The notes beneath the pieces were generated by a model. The model did no database searches. It had not been told where the DNA came from and was given only the letters and a program-made list of their open reading frames with translations. This document shows positions 56,306-64,000 of a DNA stretch of 64,000 bases, piece after piece; position 1 is the stretch's first letter; the number at the start of each line of letters is the position of its first letter. The position numbers and the translations under genes are program-made. The stretch is taken from contig NZ_CP029639.1 in assembly GCF_003268635.1 (NCBI RefSeq), positions 3,421,501-3,485,500 of the forward strand. Reading direction: 5' to 3'. Source of the stretch: Paenibacillus sp. DCT19. GTDB taxonomy: Bacteria; Bacillota; Bacilli; Paenibacillales; Paenibacillaceae.

Positions 56306-57901
56306 ATGCAGAATCAGATGCCAATATCAAGAGGGAATATGGTGACTTCTCCTCATTACCTGGCGAGCGCTGTGGGAAGCGCAATCCTCGGACAGGGCGG
56401 AAATGCTTATGATGCAGCAATCTCGGTAAGTGTAACACTCGGGGTGGTGTATCCACATATGACAGGCCCAGGAGGAGATGCCTTCTTCCTTATGCACGAT
56501 GGAGCTACGGGGGAAATTACGGGTTATAACGGAAGTGGGCGCGCTGCTACAGGCATCAATGCAGATACTTTCAAATCCATGGGTATGACCTCTATTCCCA
56601 TGCGAGGTGTGCTAAGTGCAATAACCGTGCCCGGTATGGTTGATGCTTGGTGGGAAGTCTGGTCTCGATATGGAAGGCTACCGTGGGCGCAGTTGCTCGA
56701 ACCCGCAATTCGTTATGCAGAGAATGGGTGTCCCGTATCACGTGACCTCCGTATATGGCTGGAACGTAATGAAGCATTGATTATGGAGCAGGCGTCGCTT
56801 CGAGCATCCTTCGCTCCATTAGGCACACTTTTACAAGAAGGAGAGCTATTAGTTCAGCCTGAGCTTGCCTCTTCCCTGCGTATGATTCAAGCCGATGGTC
56901 GAGAGAGCTTTTATAACGGAGAGCTGGCGAATCAACTAACATCAGCTATTCGTGAAGATGGAGGCATGCTTGCACCTATCGATTTTGCTAGTCACCAAGG
57001 CGAGTGGGTGAAGCCAATCAGCACAGAATACCGGGGCTATGAAGTGCATCAGATGCCTCCCAACTCCCAAGGCTTTTCTCTGTTAATGATGTTAAATATG
57101 CTGGAGCATGTTGATATATCCTCAGTACCACGTACATCACCTGAGTTCTATCACCTTGTGACAGAAGTGGTGAAGAAGGTTTTTCGCGACAGGGATCGAT
57201 ATCTTACAGATCCAGACTTTAGAGACATCCCGTTAGATCGTCTGTTATCCAAAGAATATGGGGATGAGCTATGGAATGAAATTCACACGTTCCCGCCGGT
57301 TGCTCAACCCTTTTTATCTAAAATGATTGGTCAGGATACTGCTTATGCTGCAGTGGTGGATCAGGAAGGGAACGCAGTGTCGTTTATTCAAAGTCTATAT
57401 TTCGATTTTGGCTCCGCTTATGTCCCCGGGGATACAGGCATTATTATGCAGAATCGTGGATCTTTTTTCTCGCTTAATCCGCTGGATGCGAACGTACTGG
57501 AGCCTGGCAAAAGAACCTTTCATACACTTATGCCTGGACTCATCACACATAACGGGAAACCGTATATGCTTCTAGGCACACAAGGAGGAGAGGGGCAGCC
57601 TCAGACCCAAATATCTATGATTACCGGTGTAATCGACTATGGATTAACGATTCAAGAAGCGATCAATTTGCCTCGCTGGTTGTATGGCCGAACGTGGGGA
57701 GAGAAGAATGATCAGCTGCGTGTGGAGAACCGTTATCACAATGACGTATGCGAGACCCTGACAAGTTGGGGACATAAAGTCGAAGTTCGAGCACCGTGGG
57801 ATGATGTTATGGGACAGTCGCAAGGCATAGTTATTCGAGCGGATGGCATGATCAGTGGAGCGGCAGACCCAAGAGGCGATGGTATGGCTATCGGCTGGTA
57901 A
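56306..57901 (+). CDS. Gamma-glutamyltransferase-family protein (candidate oxamate amidohydrolase)
   Basis: This 531-aa Ntn-type hydrolase of the GGT family has the N-terminal SPHYLASAVG and GGNAYDAAIS segments and the probable autocleavage site at the Thr of DTAYAAVVD (near residue 349), followed by the small-subunit GTQGGEGQPQTQ motif. There is no signal peptide, unlike secreted GGTs. In Klebsiella purine clusters a GGT-family enzyme, HpxW, hydrolyses oxamate; its placement here between allantoate amidohydrolase and the deaminase suggests a similar role. The start follows AAAGGAGG. Family assignment is firm; the substrate is an inference. Confidence 0.75.
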   Translation: MQNQMPISRGNMVTSPHYLASAVGSAILGQGGNAYDAAISVSVTLGVVYPHMTGPGGDAFFLMHDGATGEITGYNGSGRAATGINADTFKSMGMTSIPMRGVLSAITVPGMVDAWWEVWSRYGRLPWAQLLEPAIRYAENGCPVSRDLRIWLERNEALIMEQASLRASFAPLGTLLQEGELLVQPELASSLRMIQADGRESFYNGELANQLTSAIREDGGMLAPIDFASHQGEWVKPISTEYRGYEVHQMPPNSQGFSLLMMLNMLEHVDISSVPRTSPEFYHLVTEVVKKVFRDRDRYLTDPDFRDIPLDRLLSKEYGDELWNEIHTFPPVAQPFLSKMIGQDTAYAAVVDQEGNAVSFIQSLYFDFGSAYVPGDTGIIMQNRGSFFSLNPLDANVLEPGKRTFHTLMPGLITHNGKPYMLLGTQGGEGQPQTQISMITGVIDYGLTIQEAINLPRWLYGRTWGEKNDQLRVENRYHNDVCETLTSWGHKVEVRAPWDDVMGQSQGIVIRADGMISGAADPRGDGMAIGW

Positions 57902-57993
57902 CGTCCCACTTATAGTTTTAATGATAGTCAAATGATAAATAGTAACAAAGCCAATAAATAGAGACGGATCGCGATATGATGGGGGAGATTACG

Positions 57994-59316
57994 ATGGGAA
58001 CAATTCTACTAAAAGGTGCACAGTTGGTCACGATGAATGCGATGGAAGACGTATTCACGGGAGATCTACTAATCGAGGATAACAAAATTAAAGAAATTGC
58101 CGTGAACATTAATGTTGAAGCAGATCAAGTCATAGATGCGCGTGGCAAAGTGCTCCTGCCTGGTTTTGTTCAGACCCATATTCATCTGTGTCAAACCTTG
58201 TTTCGCGGACGAGCGGATGATCTGGAATTAATGGATTGGCTACGTCAACGAATCTGGCCGCTTGAAGCAGCGCATGATGAGGAGTCCGTCTATTATTCGG
58301 CTATGCTTGGCTTAGGCGAGTTAATCTCAAGCGGAACGACAACCATTCTGGATATGGAGACTGTGCACCATACCGAATCAGCGTTTCAGGCCATGGCTGA
58401 GAGTGGAATACGTGTGATCTCTGGCAAGGTCATGATGGATCATGGTGATGAAGTCCCTGAACCTTTGCGTGAAAATACCGCTACTTCCTTGCAACAAAGT
58501 GTCGATCTGCTGGAGAAATGGAACGGGTTCGGAGGTGGACGGATTCAATATGCGTTTTGTCCACGGTTTGTAGTGTCTTGCACAGAAGAACTGCTAATCG
58601 AAGTTCGTGACTTATCGAACCAATATCATGTGAAGGTGCATACGCATGCTTCTGAGAATCGCGGAGAGATTGAGCTGGTTGAACACGAGCGCGGTATGCG
58701 TAACATCGTGTACCTTGATCATATTGGATTAGCTACGCCTAGACTGGTACTGGCTCATTGTGTGTGGCTCAGTGAAGAAGAGAAGCAGATTATCCGTAAA
58801 CGTGGTGTCAAAGTCACCCACTGCCCCGGATCGAATATGAAGCTATCTTCTGGCATTGCGGATATTCCTGATCTGCTCAATCGACAAATCGCGGTAGGGA
58901 TCGGTGCGGACGGCGCTCCATGCAATAATAACCTAGATATGTTTCAGGAAATGCGCCTAACTGCGCTAATTCAAAAGGTACCACATGGGCCTACCGTAAT
59001 GGATGCACGTACTGTGCTGCGCATGGCAACTATGGGAGGTGCAGAAGTGCTTGGCATGTCCAAGGAGATTGGAAGTCTTGAAGTTGGCAAAAAGGCAGAT
59101 ATGGTTCTGCTGGATTTGGATGATTTCCATACCTATCCCTCATATGAGACAGATGTGTATTCGCGTGTAGTTTACTCAGCGACACGTAGCTGTGTAGACA
59201 CCGTCATTATAGACGGAGCTATTGTGCTCAACCATCGTAAGATCCAAACCATTGATCGAGGCATTGTCCTGCGCGAATCAGACAAGAGCATTGCCAGATT
59301 GATGAAGCGGATTTAA
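57994..59316 (+). CDS. Amidohydrolase, guanine-deaminase-like (TRZ/ATZ family)
   Basis: This 440-aa enzyme shows the metal motif THIHLCQ near residue 58, HTHASEN near residue 205, LAHCVWLSEEE near 240 and GADGAPCNNNLDMFQEMR near 298, which are typical of nucleobase- or adenosine-type deaminases in the amidohydrolase superfamily. Within a purine cluster, deamination of guanine to xanthine fits the pathway to xanthine dehydrogenase. Other substrates (8-oxoguanine, deoxyadenosine derivatives) are also possible. The start at 57994 follows GGGGGAG; the ATG at 57976 is less well supported. It differs clearly from the lone amidohydrolase at 9.5 kb. Confidence 0.78.
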   Translation: MGTILLKGAQLVTMNAMEDVFTGDLLIEDNKIKEIAVNINVEADQVIDARGKVLLPGFVQTHIHLCQTLFRGRADDLELMDWLRQRIWPLEAAHDEESVYYSAMLGLGELISSGTTTILDMETVHHTESAFQAMAESGIRVISGKVMMDHGDEVPEPLRENTATSLQQSVDLLEKWNGFGGGRIQYAFCPRFVVSCTEELLIEVRDLSNQYHVKVHTHASENRGEIELVEHERGMRNIVYLDHIGLATPRLVLAHCVWLSEEEKQIIRKRGVKVTHCPGSNMKLSSGIADIPDLLNRQIAVGIGADGAPCNNNLDMFQEMRLTALIQKVPHGPTVMDARTVLRMATMGGAEVLGMSKEIGSLEVGKKADMVLLDLDDFHTYPSYETDVYSRVVYSATRSCVDTVIIDGAIVLNHRKIQTIDRGIVLRESDKSIARLMKRI

Positions 59317-59402
59317 CCGATATAACGACGAATTCGGAGTCTAGCTAAACAGTGCATTCTTCGTGAAGGTTGGCCGGATTTACAAGAAAGGTGGAGACGA
59401 AT

Positions 59403-60557
59403 ATGGAGATGCATGATCTGAGTGCAATTGCAGCGACTTGTAGCAAACGCTGTGTACTTGCCACAGCAATCAAGGTAGAGGGTCATGCTTACCGTAAACA
59501 AGGTGTCTCTATGCTTTTGACCGAAGATGGCAGCATGTACGGTAGCATCAGCCCGGGATGTCTGGAGAGTGATCTACAGGCTCGTGTGGAGCGCATTCTG
59601 GATACTGGACAAATAGAGATCGTGGAATATGATATGCGTCCTGAGGATGATCTGTCATGGGGTGAAACGGTGGGCTGTGGTGGTTTGGTCATTGTTCTGC
59701 TTGAGCCAGTTCAAGGAACCCTGCAATCCATGCTAGTGAGGATGAACGAATGTTTACAAACGGGAGCTGTTGTTCAATTTACACGTATATTTCAGCAAGG
59801 GTTCTCCAAGGTGGATTATCGTCTGAGTCTCACACGCATCGCGGATGATAAAGCCCATATATTTGAATTTGAACATAGTGCCTTAACGGAGCATATTCGA
59901 GCCAACGAATCCAGCCACCACGCTAAACCTCAGCCTATTTCAAGATTGAAAGAATCAGAGAGTGTGTACAATGGAACCAAACTTGAATCAGCTTCAGTGA
60001 AGGCCAACCCTTGGGATTTACCTTCTCTACTTACTTCCACTTATCATGCTAAACCCCGATTAGTCATTATTGGGGCAGGCAATGATGTACTTCCGGTAGT
60101 GAAGCTGGCTCAATTAGCAGGTTTTCGCATCGTCGTTGCTGACTGGAGAGAGTCGTTATGTACGGCTGAACGTTTTCCAGGCGTAGGGCTGTGTCTAGGA
60201 TTTCCGCGCGAGATTCTTTCTGCTCTTCAGTTGAATAGAGAAGACTACATTCTCTTAATGAGTCATCAATTCCCAAGGGAGCGAGAGATTCTGGAGCTAC
60301 TTAGCGAGGTGGAGTATGCATATTTAGGTATTATGGGCTCGAAGACAAGAACAGAGCGTCTATTAAACGGACTACCACCGTTATCTCATGTTCATTCTCC
60401 TGTCGGGCTAAGCATCGGAGCAGAAGGTCCGGATGAGATTGCTATTAGCATCGCAGCAGAGCTTATCGCCAGTAAACGGAGCGTGGCCGCTGCGCGTCGA
60501 AAGGCTCAGAAGGAGGTCGAACATGGGACTGACGGGTATTCTGCTTGCAGCAGGTAA
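59403..60557 (+). CDS. pucA: XdhC/CoxI-family xanthine dehydrogenase maturation factor
   Basis: This 384-aa protein is a maturation factor that binds and sulfurates the molybdenum cofactor before its insertion into xanthine dehydrogenase. The N-terminal domain carries GSISPGCLESDL near residue 48 and GCGGLVIVLLEP near 97. The C-terminal Rossmann-like XdhC_C domain starts with RLVIIGAGNDVLPV near 220 and contains LMSHQFPRE, GIMGSK and a GAEGPDEIAISIAAEL end. The start at 59403 has AAAGGTGGAG upstream. It overlaps the next gene by 35 bases. It corresponds to PucA in Bacillus. Confidence 0.88.
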   Translation: MEMHDLSAIAATCSKRCVLATAIKVEGHAYRKQGVSMLLTEDGSMYGSISPGCLESDLQARVERILDTGQIEIVEYDMRPEDDLSWGETVGCGGLVIVLLEPVQGTLQSMLVRMNECLQTGAVVQFTRIFQQGFSKVDYRLSLTRIADDKAHIFEFEHSALTEHIRANESSHHAKPQPISRLKESESVYNGTKLESASVKANPWDLPSLLTSTYHAKPRLVIIGAGNDVLPVVKLAQLAGFRIVVADWRESLCTAERFPGVGLCLGFPREILSALQLNREDYILLMSHQFPREREILELLSEVEYAYLGIMGSKTRTERLLNGLPPLSHVHSPVGLSIGAEGPDEIAISIAAELIASKRSVAAARRKAQKEVEHGTDGYSACSR

Positions 60558-61188
60558 AAGCACTCGCCTGGGTCGGGATAAGTTATCAGTGGTGATGCCT
60601 GACGGGAGGGCATTGGCAGCCTGGTCTTTGGAAGCCGCGCTAGGTTCAACATTAGAGCGAGTTATATGTGTTGTCAAACCAGAGGATACCTTATCGTGGA
60701 TGCCAAGAGAGTGGCTGAGTTCAGCATCCTATGCTTATCAATCTGAAGCGAAGCTGTTAATCTCCATCTGTGATGATTACGCCATGGGCATGGCTCACTC
60801 GTTACATTGTGGATTACAAACTGCCAAACAATATGAGCCAGATGGGTATATGATCATGCTGGCAGATCAGCCACTTGTAGAAACTTCGCAGATAAACGAG
60901 ATTATAACGATTTTCCAAACTCATAAACAATCCGATTATGTTGCAGCCACAGATTGCGCAGGTGGTAAACCGCCTGTAGCTTTTCGCTCCCATTTGCTTG
61001 GTCAACTCTTATCTCTTAGCGGTGATGAGGGTGCACGGAGGATCATGCACAACCCCCAGTTCACCGGCACATACGTCCCCTTCTCTGCTCCTAGCTTCTG
61101 GGACGCGGATACGGAAGAGGAGTTAGAACGGATCGTGCGACATATTGAGTATGATCATTCATCCCGAGATACACATCCATTGAAATAG
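60523..61188 (+). CDS. pucB: MobA/MocA-like nucleotidyltransferase for molybdenum cofactor
   Basis: This 221-aa protein has the nucleotidyltransferase signature LLAAGKSTRLGRDKL near residue 6, an ADQPLV segment near 118 and VAATDCAGGKPPVAF near 150. It would attach a cytidyl or guanylyl group to molybdopterin, like MocA/PucB, to give the dinucleotide form that xanthine dehydrogenase uses. The start at 60523 follows a perfect AAGGAGG within the end of the upstream pucA gene, so the 35-base overlap is real. A weak hairpin at 61252-61268 is the next sign of a transcript end. Confidence 0.85.
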   Translation: MGLTGILLAAGKSTRLGRDKLSVVMPDGRALAAWSLEAALGSTLERVICVVKPEDTLSWMPREWLSSASYAYQSEAKLLISICDDYAMGMAHSLHCGLQTAKQYEPDGYMIMLADQPLVETSQINEIITIFQTHKQSDYVAATDCAGGKPPVAFRSHLLGQLLSLSGDEGARRIMHNPQFTGTYVPFSAPSFWDADTEEELERIVRHIEYDHSSRDTHPLK

Positions 61189-61247
61189 AATAGATAGGAG
61201 AAAAATTCACATCACCTTATATTATCTAAACCATATCTCTTAATAGG

Positions 61248-61285
61248 TCAGCCAGTCCGATGGACTGGTCTATTTGTGTTTTCCT
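61248..61285 (+). terminator. Possible weak terminator after pucB
   Basis: CCAGTCC pairs with GGACTGG across a three-base loop; the tail TCTATTTGTGTTTTC is not a clean T run. It separates pucB from the pucC promoter. The rest of the 327-base gap (61189-61515) is AT-rich with one promoter. Confidence 0.45.
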
Positions 61286-61370
61286 ATGTCACATTTGAAT
61301 CGGTTTACCATGCATTAAGCACAATTCTAACTTTTGTTTTATACATTTATCCAAAAGCATGTAAACATAA

Positions 61371-61399
61371 TTGACGTTATAACTGTACTCCAATATGAT
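61371..61399 (+). promoter_or_regulatory. Sigma-A promoter for the xanthine dehydrogenase genes
   Basis: TTGACG at 61371-61376 and TATGAT at 61394-61399 are separated by exactly 17 bases, close to the sigma-A consensus. Transcription would begin near 61406, upstream of the FAD-subunit start. I looked for a PucR box and did not find a convincing one. Confidence 0.6.
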
Positions 61400-61515
61400 T
61401 TGAACAATTATTCGGATCTTATAAAGCATGTCGCAAAATAGATCTAATCAAACGTATCAACGACATATGGGTCATAGCCACCCTCCCGTTAAATGAAGAG
61501 AGAGAAAGGAGTGGG

Positions 61516-62433
61516 ATGATGGTCATGCCAGCGTACGGATCAGGTGCAATACCAACAGTATGGCAGCCCCAGGATTTACATGAACTGAGAGAGCTGAAGA
61601 GTAGGCTTCAAGGTAGATATTGCTTTGCTGCTGGTGGAACGTTACTTCGAACGCAGTGGGAAGGTGGTTTGATTGCTTCTCCTGAGCATTTGATATGCCT
61701 TTCCAGGCTTCCGGGCGTAAGTGATATATATATGGAAGAGCATCAGTTGGTGATTGGTGCATTGACTCGTCTGAACAGATGTGAGGCAGATACAATGGTG
61801 GCACAATTTCCGCTCTTGCAGGAGGCTATTCGCGTGATTGCTGCTCCTTCCATCCGAAACGTGGCAACGTTAGGTGGCAATATTGTTTCTGGTGTAGGTG
61901 ACACAATCCCTGCCTTGTTAGTCTACGATGCAGAGATAAACTGGATGACAGATCAAGGTATGAAAAGGTGTAGCTTGGCCTCATGGCTAAATGGAGGAGA
62001 GGACGGACGCCGAAATCCGGAAGATGTGCTGGTCTCCATTCATATTCCGATGCAAGACAAGGATTCGATGTCGGCTGGAATTGAGCACTATGGTTCAATC
62101 AATAAGGAGATAAGTTACTATCGCAAGTTAGGGCGGCGTGAAACCTTTAGTGCTTCACTAGTGACGATCGCAATGCATGGCGAAATTGGCCTGGATGGTC
62201 GTTGGAAACAGATTGCGATCGCTGCTGGCGGAGGATCGGGTATGGCAATGCGGCTACCTCTGTCTGAACAGCTGCTTCGTGATGAAGTGGCCTCGGTAGG
62301 GCAAGCAGCTGCTCTTGCATCGACGGTTATAACTGAATTCATAACGTATGGCGATGCATTCGCCTCTGAACAATATCGGAAACAAACTGCTGGCAATTTG
62401 CTTGGTGCTGGTCTGTGGGAAGCATTGAATTGA
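61516..62433 (+). CDS. pucC: Xanthine dehydrogenase FAD-binding subunit
   Basis: This 305-aa subunit of the molybdenum hydroxylase binds FAD and passes electrons from the iron-sulfur subunit to the acceptor. It shows the FAD_binding_5 marks FAAGGTLLRTQW near residue 38 and RNVATLGGNIVSGVGDT near 115, and the C-terminal CO-dehydrogenase flavoprotein-like domain (SYYRKLGRRETFSASLVTIA). Start codons at 61516, 61519 and 61525 are all in frame behind AAAGGAG; the spacing favours 61519. The gene is 34 bases from the molybdopterin subunit gene. The iron-sulfur subunit gene is not seen, probably beyond the window. Confidence 0.9.
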   Translation: MMVMPAYGSGAIPTVWQPQDLHELRELKSRLQGRYCFAAGGTLLRTQWEGGLIASPEHLICLSRLPGVSDIYMEEHQLVIGALTRLNRCEADTMVAQFPLLQEAIRVIAAPSIRNVATLGGNIVSGVGDTIPALLVYDAEINWMTDQGMKRCSLASWLNGGEDGRRNPEDVLVSIHIPMQDKDSMSAGIEHYGSINKEISYYRKLGRRETFSASLVTIAMHGEIGLDGRWKQIAIAAGGGSGMAMRLPLSEQLLRDEVASVGQAAALASTVITEFITYGDAFASEQYRKQTAGNLLGAGLWEALN

Positions 62434-62467
62434 TTGGGATGTAACCGATCAGGAAGGGGAGACGAGG

Positions 62468-64000
62468 ATGCTATTGAATCGAGAAGTTAGTGGGAAACGC
62501 TGGCATTTGCGCCCAGATGGGATCGGTAAAGTGACAGGACAACTCCAATATCTGACGGATATGACACACCCGGAAATGGTCTATGGAAGAGTGCTTCGAA
62601 GCGTCTATCCTTTTGCACGAATTATTTCAATTGATACGACCGAAGCGGAAGCTATGGAAGGTGTTCTGGCCGTTCTTACGTCGAAAGACGTACCTGGCCT
62701 GAATCGTTTTGGCATCGCAACTCCAGATCAACCTGTATTCTGTGAGGATGTTGTACGTTATGTTGGAGATGCGATTGCAGCGGTGGCTGCCATCTCTCCT
62801 GAGCATGCAGCACTTGCGTTGGATGCCATTCGTGTTGAATACGAAGAATTAGCTCCATTGGACAGTACAGATGAAGCACTTGCTCCAGGTGCACCTGAAC
62901 TGCATGAGCATGGACCGGGCAACGTATTACATCGTACCGAAATTAAACGTGGCAATATCGAGGAAGCTTTTGCAGCCTGTGAACATGTGGTGAGTGAGAC
63001 GTATTATACCCCTCGCCAGATGCATGCATATATGGAGACAGAAGGTGGACTTTTTGTTCCCGATGACGCGGGTAGACTTCACGTGTATGCAGCTACACAA
63101 CACGGGTATAAAGATCGGATGCAGCTCGCACGAATTATTGGTTGTCCAGAGGAAGATATCCGGGTCGTATCCTCACCGATCGGTGGTTCTTTTGGTGGAA
63201 AAGATGAATTGAACGTCCAGCCTTATGGTGCACTCTTAGCTCTTCGCTGTTTACGTCCTGTGAAGATGCATAATTCGCGGAAAGAATCTGTTCGTGCTGG
63301 CCTGAAACGGCATCCGATGAAGATTGAGATGCAGACAGGTATGAGCCGCGAAGGTATTATTCAGGCTCATCGAGTTCGAATTACGGCGGATACCGGTGCA
63401 TATGCCACGTTAGGGGCGCCCGTGCTTAATTTTGCAACAGAGCATTGTCTTGGTCCCTATTCTATTCCGCATGTTGATGTGGAAGGGGTCTCTGTGTATA
63501 CCAATAACGGTTTATCTGGTGAGTTTCGTGGGTTTGGTGGGAATCAAGCAATCTTTGCAATGGAAGGGCAGATGGATCGTCTGGCTGAAATAATGAAAAT
63601 GAACCCATGGGAATTCAGGAGACGTAATATGAGAGGCAAATCAGATCCCGGACCGCTTAATCAGCGTATTCTCGTTACAGATGGTCTCTCTCAGGTATGG
63701 GAGGCAATGGAACGCTCTGATTTATGGCAAAAACATCAGCAGTCATCTTCCAGTGCTTCGCTTCCTCCATGGATCAAACGTGGAGTTGGTGCAGCTCTGG
63801 CTATGCATGGCGCAGGGTTAGGCTATGGAATTCCTGATCCAGCTGGAGGCCGGATATCCTTGAACAAGGATGGGAAGATTGAGGTGGCTTTCAGTTACGA
63901 AGAGTTTGGTCAAGGTCTCATCGCTACATTGGAGATTATGCTCTGTGACTTGTTTCAATGCAGTACGTCGGATCTTAGCATCATCATTGGAGATACAGAT
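62468..64000 (+). CDS. pucD: Xanthine dehydrogenase molybdopterin-binding subunit, 3' truncated by window
   Basis: At least 511 codons of the large catalytic subunit are visible, open to the window edge. The N-terminal aldehyde oxidase a/b-hammerhead domain shows GIGKVTGQLQYLTDM and VVRYVGDAIAAVAA. The molybdopterin-binding domain follows, with the GGSFGGKDE segment near residue 238 and the LSGEFRGFGGNQAIFA segment near 348, whose Gly-Phe-Gly-Gly-x-Gln binds the cofactor. It oxidises hypoxanthine or xanthine to urate, which PucL then uses. The start follows AGGAAGGGGAGACGAGG. It lies directly behind pucC in the same transcript. Confidence 0.93.
   Translation, partial: MLLNREVSGKRWHLRPDGIGKVTGQLQYLTDMTHPEMVYGRVLRSVYPFARIISIDTTEAEAMEGVLAVLTSKDVPGLNRFGIATPDQPVFCEDVVRYVGDAIAAVAAISPEHAALALDAIRVEYEELAPLDSTDEALAPGAPELHEHGPGNVLHRTEIKRGNIEEAFAACEHVVSETYYTPRQMHAYMETEGGLFVPDDAGRLHVYAATQHGYKDRMQLARIIGCPEEDIRVVSSPIGGSFGGKDELNVQPYGALLALRCLRPVKMHNSRKESVRAGLKRHPMKIEMQTGMSREGIIQAHRVRITADTGAYATLGAPVLNFATEHCLGPYSIPHVDVEGVSVYTNNGLSGEFRGFGGNQAIFAMEGQMDRLAEIMKMNPWEFRRRNMRGKSDPGPLNQRILVTDGLSQVWEAMERSDLWQKHQQSSSSASLPPWIKRGVGAALAMHGAGLGYGIPDPAGGRISLNKDGKIEVAFSYEEFGQGLIATLEIMLCDLFQCSTSDLSIIIGDTD

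Noticed and set aside
1..64000. CRISPR arrays, rRNA or tRNA genes, and insertion sequences
   Set aside because: I found no regularly spaced repeats, no cloverleaf with a T-arm signature and no transposase motif in reading through the window.

Overview
The window looks like a chromosomal segment of a spore-forming, low-GC Gram-positive bacterium, most probably Paenibacillus. The reasons are a cwlJ-gerQ germination pair, strong AGGAGG ribosome binding sites with frequent GTG and TTG starts, rho-independent terminators after most genes, and protein families typical of that genus. There are no rRNA, tRNA, CRISPR or insertion-sequence features that I can see.

Layout. 1-3 kb: 3' end of a sensor histidine kinase, a small unknown gene, a frameshifted crystallin-like repeat gene and a YqcI/YcgG gene. 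3-8 kb (minus strand): a LysE-type exporter, a DUF1989 gene, an amidase, an EamA transporter behind an FMN riboswitch (a candidate riboflavin transporter) and a DinB-like gene. 8-19 kb: a pair of novel membrane-anchored proteins, an amidohydrolase, an amino-acid permease, an unknown 356-aa protein, a tyrosine recombinase, L-lactate dehydrogenase, a BNR-repeat lipoprotein, a small Cys-containing protein and decayed gene fragments. 19-30 kb: a long array of small genes all on the plus strand (peptidase E, APH kinase, GNATs, methyltransferases, Nudix, HD-CHAP and HD-GNAT fusions, C39-like peptidase and unknowns). 30-48 kb: DUF2500, SDR, a tandem two-TIM-barrel secreted protein, cwlJ-gerQ, a sigma-DUF1835 fusion, a CNNM/CorC transporter, an ECF sigma/anti-sigma pair, two tandem M29 aminopeptidases, an MBL-fold hydrolase, aldose 1-epimerase and fumarase. 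48-51 kb: a large hybrid sensor kinase. 51-64 kb: a purine-degradation cluster.

The purine cluster reads in one direction: a PucR-type regulator, the two-domain OHCU decarboxylase/urate oxidase PucL, the hydroxyisourate hydrolase PucM, an allantoate-amidohydrolase-like M20 enzyme, a gamma-glutamyltransferase-family protein (perhaps an oxamate amidohydrolase), a guanine-deaminase-like amidohydrolase, two molybdenum-cofactor maturation factors, and the FAD and molybdopterin subunits of xanthine dehydrogenase. The last gene is cut by the window end. Together these would take guanine or xanthine to urate and on to allantoin, and then allantoate to ammonia. Allantoinase and the xanthine dehydrogenase iron-sulfur subunit are not in view.

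A striking property of the window is that eight genes are broken by eleven single-base losses. All eleven can be repaired by adding one base to a G or C run. The repaired proteins have normal lengths and motifs, so these are more likely base-calling errors than real pseudogenes. Readers should treat the 'pseudogene' labels here as 'frameshifted in this sequence'.
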